From Kapaibacterium sp044224925 (GTDB lineage: Bacteria; Bacteroidota; Ignavibacteria; Kapaibacteriales; Kapaibacteriaceae), in NCBI GenBank assembly GCA_044224925.1, contig JBGAJM010000001.1:372001-436000 (forward strand): a stretch of 64,000 nucleotides of DNA. Reading direction: 5' to 3'. A model generated the notes under the pieces. That model was not told the origin of the DNA. It worked only from the letters and a program-made list of their open reading frames with translations, and did not search any database. The position numbers and the translations under genes were made by a program. Below, piece by piece: positions 19,502 through 27,647 of this stretch; the first letter of the stretch is position 1, and every line of letters starts with the position of its first letter.

Positions 19502-19701
19502 GATGTCTCCTGAGCGATACGTTCAAATGGGGTATGAGGCGCCAACGTTGACGGTGACAAACGCAGAACCGCAACCGTGCGCCCATATTACGGAGGGAGG
19601 GTAACATGGCAAAGGGGAGGGAAGATCACCGGTTGGAAATGCCGCAAACAGGGGCGAATGAACGAGGCTTAAGGCCTCGACATGCTAATGACGACCGTTC
19701 C

Positions 19702-21156
19702 CTACTCAAGAACGGATAGTAGAATTGTAGTGCTGTGATCATTGATTCGAAGCAGAAGCACATGCACACCCGTTGAGAGGGTCCCACATTGTAGGGAAAC
19801 TTGCTGCACGCCAGTCTGAAGAGTCTCGGGAAGCACTACATTCTCAAGTCTTCCATCCATGGAGTAGATCGAAACAGTGACCCGGGATTCATTAGGTACA
19901 TTGTATCGTAACAGTCCAGTTGATGTACATGGGTTGGGTCCAAATGTTGGCATCTGCAGTAGTTCCGCCTGTTCCGCAACGTCCATAGCCCAATTGAAAC
20001 CGATCTTCATGAGTCGGAGTTGATTCAGCGGTTCATCGAAGACCGCATAGTACATCGAGCCCGGTACGGTTGCGGCGAAAACAGTGGCGTTTGCGGTATC
20101 AATCTTTACTTCAGAAGAATCAAGCAAGTTGTAGATCATTACGCCTCTTGGCGTATAATCCTTATCTCTAGCACAAGCCACAACATGCGTAGCATTGTCA
20201 TCCGCAAACCAATACGCCGTATTGTAGTCGGCTTTGTTTAGCACTGTCTCGAAAGAAGGGAATGATTCGATCACAATGTTTGACGTGTTCCCGTATCGGA
20301 TGTGCTTACCATCGCCGGTCATCACACCCACGAATCTGAATGGATCGTGTTTCACTTCCTTCGACCAGATCGTTGACTTCGATTCCACATCAATGCAAGA
20401 AATTGTACGCGTCGATGAAGACGTGATGTCCGTGGTTGGATACGTAACAACCAAAAGTCGAGTTGAGTCCCGAGTGAAGCATAGTGGGATGGTTGTACCG
20501 CTTGTTGGAGGTATCTCCCAATAGATCTCTCCATTGGCAAGATTCCACACCGTCATAAACCCTGAGATGTTCGCAGATACAAGAAATCGCTCGTCATCAC
20601 TTACGAGTGCTCCGGCGATCCCCATCGCTCCTGTAGTGAGGTCATTCGTTGAATCGTAGTGGAGAAATACGTTTCGGACGAGATCTCCCGTCGGATACGA
20701 ACGAATGCTGATAACACCTCGGCTAATTGCACTAGACGTCGAGTCCCTAATCGTTCCTGACAATAAAAACCATGGATGATTCTTCAACATCGTCATCTGA
20801 GGATCAACCTCAAACCGATTCTGTTGGTCGTCAAAAAAATATGGGCGGCGTTCCCATTGCATGGCTCCAGTTGAATTATCGAAACATGTGATCAATCCGT
20901 TGCCAATTGTCATAACATACTTACCATCATACCCCTCGGCAACAGATGCCACGCCAAGCTTACAAACAGCGGACCAAGCCACTGGAAGAGTTGGCTCAGT
21001 AACAACAGTCTGAGTGACAGGAGCACTGGAGGGGAAAACAAGTCCCGCAGCAGAACGGACATTCCTGCCGTCATTCAGAACACAAGACCCGCCAGAGCAC
21101 ACGGTATGGAAGGCAATGATGCCACACACAGTAACGACGATCTTGTGGAAGTTCAT
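19702..21156 (-). CDS. Propeller-type (quinoprotein/WD-like) surface protein, T9SS
   Basis: A 484-residue protein with an N-terminal signal (MNFHKIVVTVCGIIAFHTVCSG). The body has propeller-like blades (GKYVMTIGNGLITCFDNSTGAMQWERR; FLVSANISGFMTVWNLANGEIYWE; TISCIDVESKSTIWSKEV) like a quinoprotein-alcohol-dehydrogenase-like or WD40 fold. It ends in a T9SS sorting domain (FGPNPCTSTGLLRYNVPN ... LSTGVHVLLLRINDHSTTILL). It is likely displayed on the surface; no pyrroloquinoline ligand set was identified. It is A+T-richer than the katG region. Confidence 0.82.
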   Translation of the reverse strand: MNFHKIVVTVCGIIAFHTVCSGGSCVLNDGRNVRSAAGLVFPSSAPVTQTVVTEPTLPVAWSAVCKLGVASVAEGYDGKYVMTIGNGLITCFDNSTGAMQWERRPYFFDDQQNRFEVDPQMTMLKNHPWFLLSGTIRDSTSSAISRGVISIRSYPTGDLVRNVFLHYDSTNDLTTGAMGIAGALVSDDERFLVSANISGFMTVWNLANGEIYWEIPPTSGTTIPLCFTRDSTRLLVVTYPTTDITSSSTRTISCIDVESKSTIWSKEVKHDPFRFVGVMTGDGKHIRYGNTSNIVIESFPSFETVLNKADYNTAYWFADDNATHVVACARDKDYTPRGVMIYNLLDSSEVKIDTANATVFAATVPGSMYYAVFDEPLNQLRLMKIGFNWAMDVAEQAELLQMPTFGPNPCTSTGLLRYNVPNESRVTVSIYSMDGRLENVVLPETLQTGVQQVSLQCGTLSTGVHVLLLRINDHSTTILLSVLE

Positions 21157-21250
21157 TTCGGTGTGCTTTGTTGAGAAGGCCTATGAGGAAGTGTGAGGGG
21201 AAGTTGTTGACGAAGTACTCGCTATTTGAACACGCACTTCTCACCAACTT

Positions 21251-22222
21251 CTATTTGTAGACGATTGTACCGGTCTTGAAGAACTTGATCCACTTGTCCC
21301 TCAGGTCTGCCGGAATAGATGCCTGCTTTACTGCTCTAAAGTTATAGTAAAGCGCCTGCTTACCTTGCACGACATACCATAGTTGAGATTCAGGAGTTGA
21401 GTCGTTTATGAAGCCAGGCGACTCAATTGTGAAGATCGCCCACGGGTGTTCCACACTTTCATCTTTCTCAATAAAGGTCACCTTGCACTTGGGTGACTTC
21501 TGCCTGGCTCCGTCAAACAACATATTCATTACCTTATCCATGGGCACACCAGTAACTCCCTTTATCGAGGTCATATTGCCCAACTCAGTCCACTTGTCAA
21601 TTGTTTCGTCCGAATGAATCAAGTCGATCACACGTTGCTGTTCATTCTCTTGATCGTCTCCAACAATCCAGTTCTCACTGTCTGGCCAGTCAAGCCGCAG
21701 TGATTCACCTAGTAGCTGTTCATTTCCGCAAAAACGAGAAATGTACTTGTCTGCCAATTTGTCTCCCACTTGTTTTGCGCGGTGAAAGTCCTCACAAGCA
21801 CCTACTCTGTTTCCTGTCTGTGCTCTGATCTGTCCACGGAGAGTGAGCACATTTGGAAAGGTCGGGTCTAATGTAATGGCCATATCAAGGTCAGATACCG
21901 CTTCTGCGTACCTCTTCTCGCCCACGAGAATTGCTGCTCTGTTGCCATAGGCTCCCGCATACTTTGGGTCAAGATCAATTACCTTGCTAAAGTCGTTCAT
22001 TGCGGATTTGAAGTCCTTCAGAGCTAGTTCACAGGCACCACGATTGTAGTACGCTTCCTTGTTCGTTCCATCTTCCTGAATGGACAGGTCATAGTCCTTA
22101 ATTGCGCCAGCAAAGTCACGTTGTTTGTGTTTTGATATCCCGTTTTGTAGATGTTCCATTGACGTCTGCCCTGAAGCCGTCAATGTGCAAATAGCGAGGA
22201 GTGCAATTATGGTTGTTTTCAT
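21251..22222 (-). CDS. Secreted TPR-repeat protein
   Basis: A 323-residue protein with a signal peptide (MKTTIIALLAICTLTASGQ). It has at least four tetratricopeptide repeats between about 22 and 165 (GISKHKQRDFAGAIKDYDLS, AYYNRGACELALKDFKSA, AYGNRAAILVGEKRYAEA, NVLTLRGQIRAQTGNRVGA). The C-terminal 130 residues form a separate unrecognised domain (VDMLFDGAR-like helix, then FTIESPGFINDSTPESQLWYVVQGK). It probably acts as a periplasmic or outer-membrane protein-interaction factor. It sits 94 bases upstream of the propeller gene on the same strand. Confidence 0.8.
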   Translation of the reverse strand: MKTTIIALLAICTLTASGQTSMEHLQNGISKHKQRDFAGAIKDYDLSIQEDGTNKEAYYNRGACELALKDFKSAMNDFSKVIDLDPKYAGAYGNRAAILVGEKRYAEAVSDLDMAITLDPTFPNVLTLRGQIRAQTGNRVGACEDFHRAKQVGDKLADKYISRFCGNEQLLGESLRLDWPDSENWIVGDDQENEQQRVIDLIHSDETIDKWTELGNMTSIKGVTGVPMDKVMNMLFDGARQKSPKCKVTFIEKDESVEHPWAIFTIESPGFINDSTPESQLWYVVQGKQALYYNFRAVKQASIPADLRDKWIKFFKTGTIVYK

Positions 22223-22487
22223 TGTTGTCCATTGGTATGTCGTTTCAAAATACCGCCTGTTCTGAATGACTCAAGGGCTATCGTGCCAAGAGGGAACATA
22301 CGCCCCACGTACTACTTTTCCAAGATGCTGGTGGAACGGTTGTCACGACGACGGAATCGAATATTGAACAATCGATCGCTGAGACTGTTCCTCATCAACA
22401 ACTCAGGTAACCGTAAGCGGACCATGCATTGTCTTCCGACATCACTTCTAACTCTTGTTGCGTGGTAGTGGAGATCTCCCAATACTA

Positions 22488-22985
22488 TCACGTACCACCA
22501 CAATGCGTTGACATCCAAGACGTAAAGTACACCTCGATGATACCGTCGATATTGTCTGTCGTCGCGCCATTCCAATACCATTGCATTCCACTTGCGTCGA
22601 GGTCCTCTTTCGCGCATGCTAGTAAAAAGTAGTCTTCCAACGGGCTGTCGTCGCCGATCTCAAGATGGAGGTCGCGCAGCTCTAGGAGTACGGCTGTCGT
22701 TCCGACCTCGCCACGAAACGCGCTTGCAATGCGTGAGCTCACATAGTTCTCGATCGCCCGAGCTTTATCCGAGTAATCGAACATCAACTCCGCCATGACC
22801 TTGTCGGTGAGAGCTTGCAGCGAGAACTGATTGAACGGCTCGCACTCGCCGGCAAGTATTGCCAAGTGGGTTCCATCGTAGCCGGCTGACATCATTTCAA
22901 CTGCCCAATCGATCCATCGTTGGTCAATGTCTCGGCCGAGGGCCTTGCTTAGGATCATCTCGACGGTTGATGGGACAGGCAACAT
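22488..22985 (-). CDS. Conserved hypothetical protein, possible orphan immunity-type protein
   Basis: A 165-residue soluble protein. The pattern WIDWAVEMMSAGYDGTHLAIL followed by AGECEPFNQFSLQALTDKV resembles small proteins often found alone in genomes or near polymorphic toxins, but I cannot name a family with confidence. It follows the ArsR and SRPBCC genes on the same strand with a 28-base gap, so it may be the third gene of that operon. Confidence 0.6.
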   Translation of the reverse strand: MLPVPSTVEMILSKALGRDIDQRWIDWAVEMMSAGYDGTHLAILAGECEPFNQFSLQALTDKVMAELMFDYSDKARAIENYVSSRIASAFRGEVGTTAVLLELRDLHLEIGDDSPLEDYFLLACAKEDLDASGMQWYWNGATTDNIDGIIEVYFTSWMSTHCGGT

Positions 22986-23013
22986 GGAGTGTTTCTGAAG
23001 AGTGCCAGAGTGC

Positions 23014-23508
23014 TCAGTGTGCGCTGAGCAAATGATCCAAATGATCGAGGGTCATCGTGAATCCGTCCTTGAAGCCCATTCGGATGTGCATTTCGATGTC
23101 GGCAAGGGTCTTGTGTTTGATCGCAATGGCGACGCGTGTTGTACCGTTCTTTTCCGTGAACGTCAGATCCCACACAGAAGTAGGGAAGTCCGGATTGATG
23201 TTCCCATCCTTGTCGGCGAAGGATGACAGCCACGTGAGGTTGGTCATTGGCGTGATGGAGGTGAACTGTTGAATTCCGAAGTGCTCTTGACCGTCGGGCT
23301 GCACCATAGCATAGAATCGCTGTCCGCCGACGTTAAAGTCCATGGAAATGGTCTTTGAAAGCAAGGGTTGTGGCGCCCACCATTGGTCGAGGAACTCCTG
23401 AGTTGTAAACGCGGCCCACACAAGTGCACACGGGGCGGCGAACTCTCTCGTGATGTGGACGACGTTGTTCGTCTTGTCGACGGTGAAATCAAACAGGAGG
23501 TCCTTCAT
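23014..23508 (-). CDS. SRPBCC (AHSA1-type) domain protein
   Basis: A 164-residue protein of the activator-of-Hsp90-homologue-1-like SRPBCC group: the typical opening NVVHITREFAAPCALVWAAFTTQEFLDQWWAP, the middle ISMDFNVGGQRFYAMVQPDG, and the closing helix MGFKDGFTMTLDHLDHLL. The start codon overlaps the arsR stop by four bases (ATGA). In this common pairing the SRPBCC protein is thought to bind a small hydrophobic ligand, and the ArsR partner regulates the operon. Confidence 0.9.
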   Translation of the reverse strand: MKDLLFDFTVDKTNNVVHITREFAAPCALVWAAFTTQEFLDQWWAPQPLLSKTISMDFNVGGQRFYAMVQPDGQEHFGIQQFTSITPMTNLTWLSSFADKDGNINPDFPTSVWDLTFTEKNGTTRVAIAIKHKTLADIEMHIRMGFKDGFTMTLDHLDHLLSAH

Positions 23509-23825
23509 TTCTTCTTCCTCTGCATGGTGACGAGTAGGGTATCGAGTTGCCTAAAGTTCGTTTCCCAGATCTTCTTGAATTGTTCCAACCATTTGTCCAA
23601 CTCTTTCATTCTGTCGATCTCGAGTGAGAAGTAGATCTCCCGACCACGTTGCTCTTGACGTACGAGGTCGCACTCTGCGAGGATGCGAAGGTGCTTCGAC
23701 ACTGCTTGTCGCGTGCTCTGAAAGTGCTCGGCAATGGCATTCGGCGTCATGGCCTGCACGGCGAGGAGTACGAGGATGGCACGCCTCGTAGGATCAGCAA
23801 TGGCTTGAAAGATGTCTCGACGCAT
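23505..23825 (-). CDS. ArsR-family transcriptional regulator
   Basis: A 106-residue winged-helix regulator. It has the recognition region of the ArsR family (IADPTRRAILVLL, then TPNAIAEHFQSTRQAVSKHLRIL, wing DLVRQEQRGREIYFSL). It lacks the metal-binding CxC of arsenic or cadmium sensors and belongs to the group paired with AHSA1/SRPBCC genes. It overlaps the next gene by ATGA. Two near-identical inverted repeats lie within its own promoter, so autorepression is very likely. Confidence 0.92.
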   Translation of the reverse strand: MRRDIFQAIADPTRRAILVLLAVQAMTPNAIAEHFQSTRQAVSKHLRILAECDLVRQEQRGREIYFSLEIDRMKELDKWLEQFKKIWETNFRQLDTLLVTMQRKKK

Positions 23826-23845
23826 ACTTGTTGACGATCATTATT

Positions 23846-23891
23846 GCAACCAATCGGTTGCTAATATACGTGCAACCAGACGGTTGCGCAA
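23846..23891 (-). promoter_or_regulatory. arsR promoter with two operator palindromes
   Basis: Two copies of GCAACC-N4-GGTTGC lie at 23846-23861 and 23872-23887, 26 bp apart centre to centre. On the minus strand a Bacteroidota-type promoter is visible: TTG at 23891-23889, exactly 20 bases, then TATATTAG at 23868-23861. One operator fills the -33/-7 spacer and the other covers the end of the -7 box and the expected start site. Binding would block RNA polymerase directly. Confidence 0.85.
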
Positions 23892-23921
23892 GAGAATTAT
23901 CTATGTCTCACTGCGCCTATC

Positions 23922-24587
23922 TCATTTCTCAAAGTCAAGGTTCAACGGTCTCGTAAGAGCGTACCCGTATTTACTGGGACGCTCTGCATCAGACGGTGTG
24001 AACACACCAGTCGTGGCAACAGAGGAGTCGACGATCTCGAAAGCGACATTGTCGAACCAGATCTGACCTGTCCCATTCAACAATGCACCATAGGATATCA
24101 ATGTAGAATTCGTCGGAACATCCAACACGATCGCATAACGCTTCCAATCGGTGGTTCCTTTGATGGATCTGTCTGATGCACCGATATGCATATTGTCAAA
24201 TGCCACCGTCGTGGTATCGGAATCAACGCGGAGCCAAAGCGATGCATACCCCGACACATTCTCTGTTTTCAGGTACCCCGTCATTCGAACACGGCGACTG
24301 TAATACTTGTCGGGCTCGATTGATTGCATGAACGCCCCAAAGCCATTGATCGTATCCTTGATCGATCTGATCGAAGCGGAAGCCTTTCCCTCCTGTGCCA
24401 CGCTTTTGTCGATACCAAATTCATAACTGCTATTCTGACTACCCATCACCCTCCAATCATCGATGGGACCAAGAGGGGCGGGCGCCTGCTTCGTGCATGA
24501 GGTATGCAGTGACAGAATGGCAACGCCAAGAAGAACTGTCATAGCAGTTCCCCAATGAGATGTCGATCGCGTGCTTGTGTTGTTCAT
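23922..24587 (-). CDS. Lipoprotein with jelly-roll (galactose-binding-like) domain
   Basis: A protein of 221 residues from the ATG at 24587, which gives a lipoprotein signal with lipobox LHTSC; an in-frame ATG at 24644 would add 19 polar residues. The mature domain (about 45-205) has the pattern YEFGIDKSVAQEGKASASI, GYLKTENVSGYASLWLRVD, GTTDWKRYAIVLDVP and GQIWFDNVAFEIVD. This matches the beta-sandwich found at the ends of some regulators and erythromycin-esterase-like proteins. It probably binds a ligand at the envelope. Confidence 0.75.
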   Translation of the reverse strand: MNNTSTRSTSHWGTAMTVLLGVAILSLHTSCTKQAPAPLGPIDDWRVMGSQNSSYEFGIDKSVAQEGKASASIRSIKDTINGFGAFMQSIEPDKYYSRRVRMTGYLKTENVSGYASLWLRVDSDTTTVAFDNMHIGASDRSIKGTTDWKRYAIVLDVPTNSTLISYGALLNGTGQIWFDNVAFEIVDSSVATTGVFTPSDAERPSKYGYALTRPLNLDFEK

Positions 24588-24662
24588 GGCCGTGGTTGTT
24601 GGTTCGTTGAGATAATGATCCGTATTAGGTGCAGATCCTGCCAAGGGGAGCTACTCCACGTG

Positions 24663-25163
24663 TCAGCATGAATTGCGTCCATAACTGATACCGCCCCGTT
24701 CTTCCATCGTCAGTACTTGACTGTGTACATGTCTTGGTTTCTGCCGTACGATCTGCTCATATCCATACGACTTCAAAGTTATCTGTCCTTGCTGCAATTC
24801 AATTGTCCAAACGTAAACATCCTTGGCGCCGTCAACTTTCACAATGTCGTTCAAGTGCAGGTCAGAGATCTCCAATGCGTCCACACATCCTCCAATGGAA
24901 TTGATTTCGATGTGCAGGTCGAAACACTGATGAAAGACAAGTGTGCAAGGAGCGACCCAGAACGTGTAAGATACCGCTGGGGGTATCGGATCAACCCAGC
25001 CAAAGATGTAGTCCATGTCGAGAAGGAAGTCGGCAGCCCAACGCTCGTCACCGCTCTCAAACGCCATTCCGTAGATGTTGGCGTCATGCCATCCCATTCC
25101 TTCAAAGTCGTCTTGCGTCCAGACACTCTTCTCCAGTTCATATGGTCCCGTTTGTTCTGTCAT
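24663..25163 (-). CDS. Conserved hypothetical protein
   Basis: A 166-residue soluble protein with no signal peptide. Visible features are the opening DDFEGMGWHDANIYGMAF, the WAADFLLDMDYIFGWV segment and a strand-rich middle (DLHIEINSIGGCVDALEISDL). The 'F..M.WHD..I.G' start recurs in small stand-alone proteins sometimes considered immunity-like; this is a weak resemblance only. It lies on the same strand as the lipoprotein gene that follows it by 75 bases. Confidence 0.6.
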   Translation of the reverse strand: MTEQTGPYELEKSVWTQDDFEGMGWHDANIYGMAFESGDERWAADFLLDMDYIFGWVDPIPPAVSYTFWVAPCTLVFHQCFDLHIEINSIGGCVDALEISDLHLNDIVKVDGAKDVYVWTIELQQGQITLKSYGYEQIVRQKPRHVHSQVLTMEERGGISYGRNSC

Positions 25164-25385
25164 AGGAAGGCAGCGCAGATGTTGCGTGATGTGCTCGTTA
25201 TCAAAGGTACTCCCTTATCAAGATCGTTCAGAACGACGATATGGCTCGAGAGCCGCTCGGGAACTTACCTCCCGCCAGTCCATAATCCAAAAGCACGTGT
25301 TGAACGACACTGTTTGTCTGGGCATCCGATGCATGTGTAAGTTTGACCGGCCGCCGCCAGTTCCACCTATCTCGGACATCCCGAC

Positions 25386-26810
25386 ATGAGACCAACAACA
25401 CAATTCTCTTTTACTTCTGCTTTTACTTCTGCGTTTACTTCTTTCTTCCTTCTCTCTTCCTTCTCCCTCCTCGCCACCACCTTCAACGTCGGGCCCACCC
25501 GAACCTACAAGACGCCGAGCTCGGTGAGTGCATTGGTGCATGACAGTGACGTTGTCGTGATCGATTCGGCCGTGTACGAGGGCGACGTCTGTGCCTGGCG
25601 TGCAAACCACTTGCAGATCTATGCGAACGGACCGGTGGTGTTGAAGGCGGCAGGGAAGGCCTTTGAACAGAAGGCCATTTGGGTGGTAAAGGGGAATGAT
25701 TGCTGGATCCAGGGCATCGACTTTCGCGATTGTGCCGTGCCTGATAACAATGGGGCAGGGATCAGGGTGGAGGGCACGAATATCACGGTGATGGACTGTG
25801 CCTTCCGTCGGAATCAGGATGGTATCCTTGCCGGCGCCAACACAAAGAGCACGATCGAAGTGGTGCGCTGCGTGTTCGAGCAGAGCGGTGCCGGGGACGG
25901 ACTATCGCACGCCATCTACATCGGACATGTGGCGCGCTTCCTGTACTATGGCAACTACACGCATGGGACGGTGGTGGGACATGAGGTGAAGTCGCGCGCG
26001 CTGTTCAACTACATTGCCTACAACCGGATCACGACGGAAGAGGGGACGGGAAGTCGGAACATCGATCTCCCCAACGGCGGTGAGTCGTATGTGATCGGCA
26101 ATATCATCCAGCATGGTGCCAAGACAGAGAATGGCAATGTGATCGGATATGGACTGGAAGGACTGTCGGACACGGTGAACAACACCTTGGTGATCGCCTC
26201 GAATACGATCGTGAATGAACGCAGTGCAGCTACGTTCCTGCGCACGGATGCCGCCACGAAGCGTGTCCTGATGGTGAACAACATCATTGCGGGGACGGGA
26301 ACATTGCTGATCGGTACGGCCGATACACTGGACACACTTTACAATGCACGTTCGGTGAACATTGCCGATGCGAAGTTCATGAACGCTGCCGCGCTCGACT
26401 ACCGTCTACGTAATGATGCCCCTGCACGTGGTATTGCCGTGCCGATGGGCACGATGCACGATATCGAGCTCGATCCTGCCTTCATGTATGTACACCCGAC
26501 GCAGGTGAAGGCGCGAGCCGCGCATCACGACATGGGCGCGCTCGAGTCCGCTATGTCGATGGATGTGCCCCTTGCCTCCTTGCCGCCCTCCCAACATCTT
26601 TCTGTGTATCCCAATCCCTCATCGGACGTGATAACAGTAGTGATACCAAGCGAATTGGAGCGTCAAGATGTGGTCATCACATCTGTCGACGGAAGAGAAG
26701 TGATGCGTGTTCCTGCGAATTCATCGCTTCTGCAGGTCGACGTGAGCATGCTTGCTACGGGGATGTATTTCATCCGCGCAGGAGCTCACACAACGGTCGT
26801 TCTAAAATAG
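25386..26810 (+). CDS. Right-handed beta-helix surface protein, T9SS
   Basis: A 474-residue paralogue of the proteins at 4603 and 11639. The signal peptide (MRPTTQFSFTSAFTSAFTS) comes from in-frame 12-base repeats. The mature part starts TTFNVGPTRTYKTPSSV and has one beta-helix module with coils such as NDCWIQGIDFRDC and GTNITVMDCAFRRN. It ends with a T9SS sorting domain (VYPNPSSDVITVVIPSE ... ATGMYFIRAGAHTTVVLK) that is more diverged than those of the other two. Catalytic residues were not identified; an adhesive or structural surface role is possible. Confidence 0.85.
   Translation: MRPTTQFSFTSAFTSAFTSFFLLSSFSLLATTFNVGPTRTYKTPSSVSALVHDSDVVVIDSAVYEGDVCAWRANHLQIYANGPVVLKAAGKAFEQKAIWVVKGNDCWIQGIDFRDCAVPDNNGAGIRVEGTNITVMDCAFRRNQDGILAGANTKSTIEVVRCVFEQSGAGDGLSHAIYIGHVARFLYYGNYTHGTVVGHEVKSRALFNYIAYNRITTEEGTGSRNIDLPNGGESYVIGNIIQHGAKTENGNVIGYGLEGLSDTVNNTLVIASNTIVNERSAATFLRTDAATKRVLMVNNIIAGTGTLLIGTADTLDTLYNARSVNIADAKFMNAAALDYRLRNDAPARGIAVPMGTMHDIELDPAFMYVHPTQVKARAAHHDMGALESAMSMDVPLASLPPSQHLSVYPNPSSDVITVVIPSELERQDVVITSVDGREVMRVPANSSLLQVDVSMLATGMYFIRAGAHTTVVLK
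25406..25472 (+). repeat. In-frame 12-base tandem repeat in signal-peptide codons
   Basis: Units TTTACTTCTGCT, TTTACTTCTGCG and TTTACTTCTTTC followed by a C/T-rich run. They encode Phe-Thr-Ser-Ala repeats of the signal peptide, as in the paralogue at 11657. Confidence 0.85.
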
Positions 26811-26873
26811 AGTTGTGTGGATCGCGTTGTTGAAACGTCGGTACACTTCAAAAACAACATCATATGGGGTTAT

Positions 26874-27629
26874 ATGCAACGGATCGCAGTGATCACGAGC
26901 GTGTGTGTCATGGCAATGGCCGTCAACGTGCAGGCGCAGGAGCAGGAGTTCATGCCGCGGTGGACGTTGTACGGAGGAGCGGGGTCGAACTATGCTGCCT
27001 CCGAGTCGATGAAGGGGAGTCCGTCACAAGTGATCATGGATGCCTCGGACGATTACATTGTGCGAACCTACCCGTTTGGTGACCCAACACTGGCACTTGG
27101 CTTCGATCTGCGATTGCAGCGCTCCGTCACTGAACGCCTCTCATGGTACGTTGGTGCATCCGTCGACATTTGGCGTAGTGAAGGTGCAACGTTCGGCTTC
27201 ACGACCAAGGGTTCCTTGAACCGGTATGGCGGCGAGGTGGGAGGGCAGATCGTCATCGTTCCCATCACATCGTGGCTCAATGTCGTTGGTGATGTGGCTG
27301 CACAGGTGAATGTGTTTTCTGGCGAACTCAGCGTCACATACCCGATCGGCACGTTCATCACCACGGTCAACCCGGCGATCAGAATCGGTGCACGCGCGCA
27401 GGCCGGCCTTACAGCGCGAATTCCATCAAGTCCCCTCAGCATCTCGATGCTCGGCGGATATCAGAACGGTAATCTCATCGGCAAGAGCTTTACGAAGCCG
27501 GCTGTGCAGCCGAACGCAGATCTGAATGAGGTGGAACTCAACGATGGAAAGAACCCCGAGGATCCCTCAGACTCGCCTCGTGTGATCAGTGCGTGGACGT
27601 GGCGCGTTCTGATCGGCATCGATCTGTAG
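26874..27629 (+). CDS. Outer-membrane beta-barrel-like protein
   Basis: A 251-residue protein from the ATG at 26874, which gives a clear signal peptide (MQRIAVITSVCVMAMAVNVQAQ). The rest is a series of amphipathic strands (FMPRWTLYGGAGSNYAAS, LALGFDLRLQRSVTERLSWYVGASVDIW, PITSWLNVVGDVAAQVNVF) ending at WRVLIGIDL, whose final hydrophobic strand fits an outer-membrane barrel of 8 to 10 strands. It lies 63 bases after the beta-helix gene, so the pair may be cotranscribed. Function unknown. Confidence 0.72.
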   Translation: MQRIAVITSVCVMAMAVNVQAQEQEFMPRWTLYGGAGSNYAASESMKGSPSQVIMDASDDYIVRTYPFGDPTLALGFDLRLQRSVTERLSWYVGASVDIWRSEGATFGFTTKGSLNRYGGEVGGQIVIVPITSWLNVVGDVAAQVNVFSGELSVTYPIGTFITTVNPAIRIGARAQAGLTARIPSSPLSISMLGGYQNGNLIGKSFTKPAVQPNADLNEVELNDGKNPEDPSDSPRVISAWTWRVLIGIDL

Positions 27630-27647
27630 GTTCGACAACAGCAGTGC

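Noticed and set aside
19663..19679. Inverted repeat CGAGGC-N5-GCCTCG between the propeller gene and katG
   Set aside because: The 6-bp stem is short and lacks a T-run on the minus strand, so it is too weak to call as a terminator or operator.
22223..22487. A 265-base gap without a gene
   Set aside because: Open frames there are short and not supported by ribosome sites or recognisable products; no RNA structure or repeat was evident.
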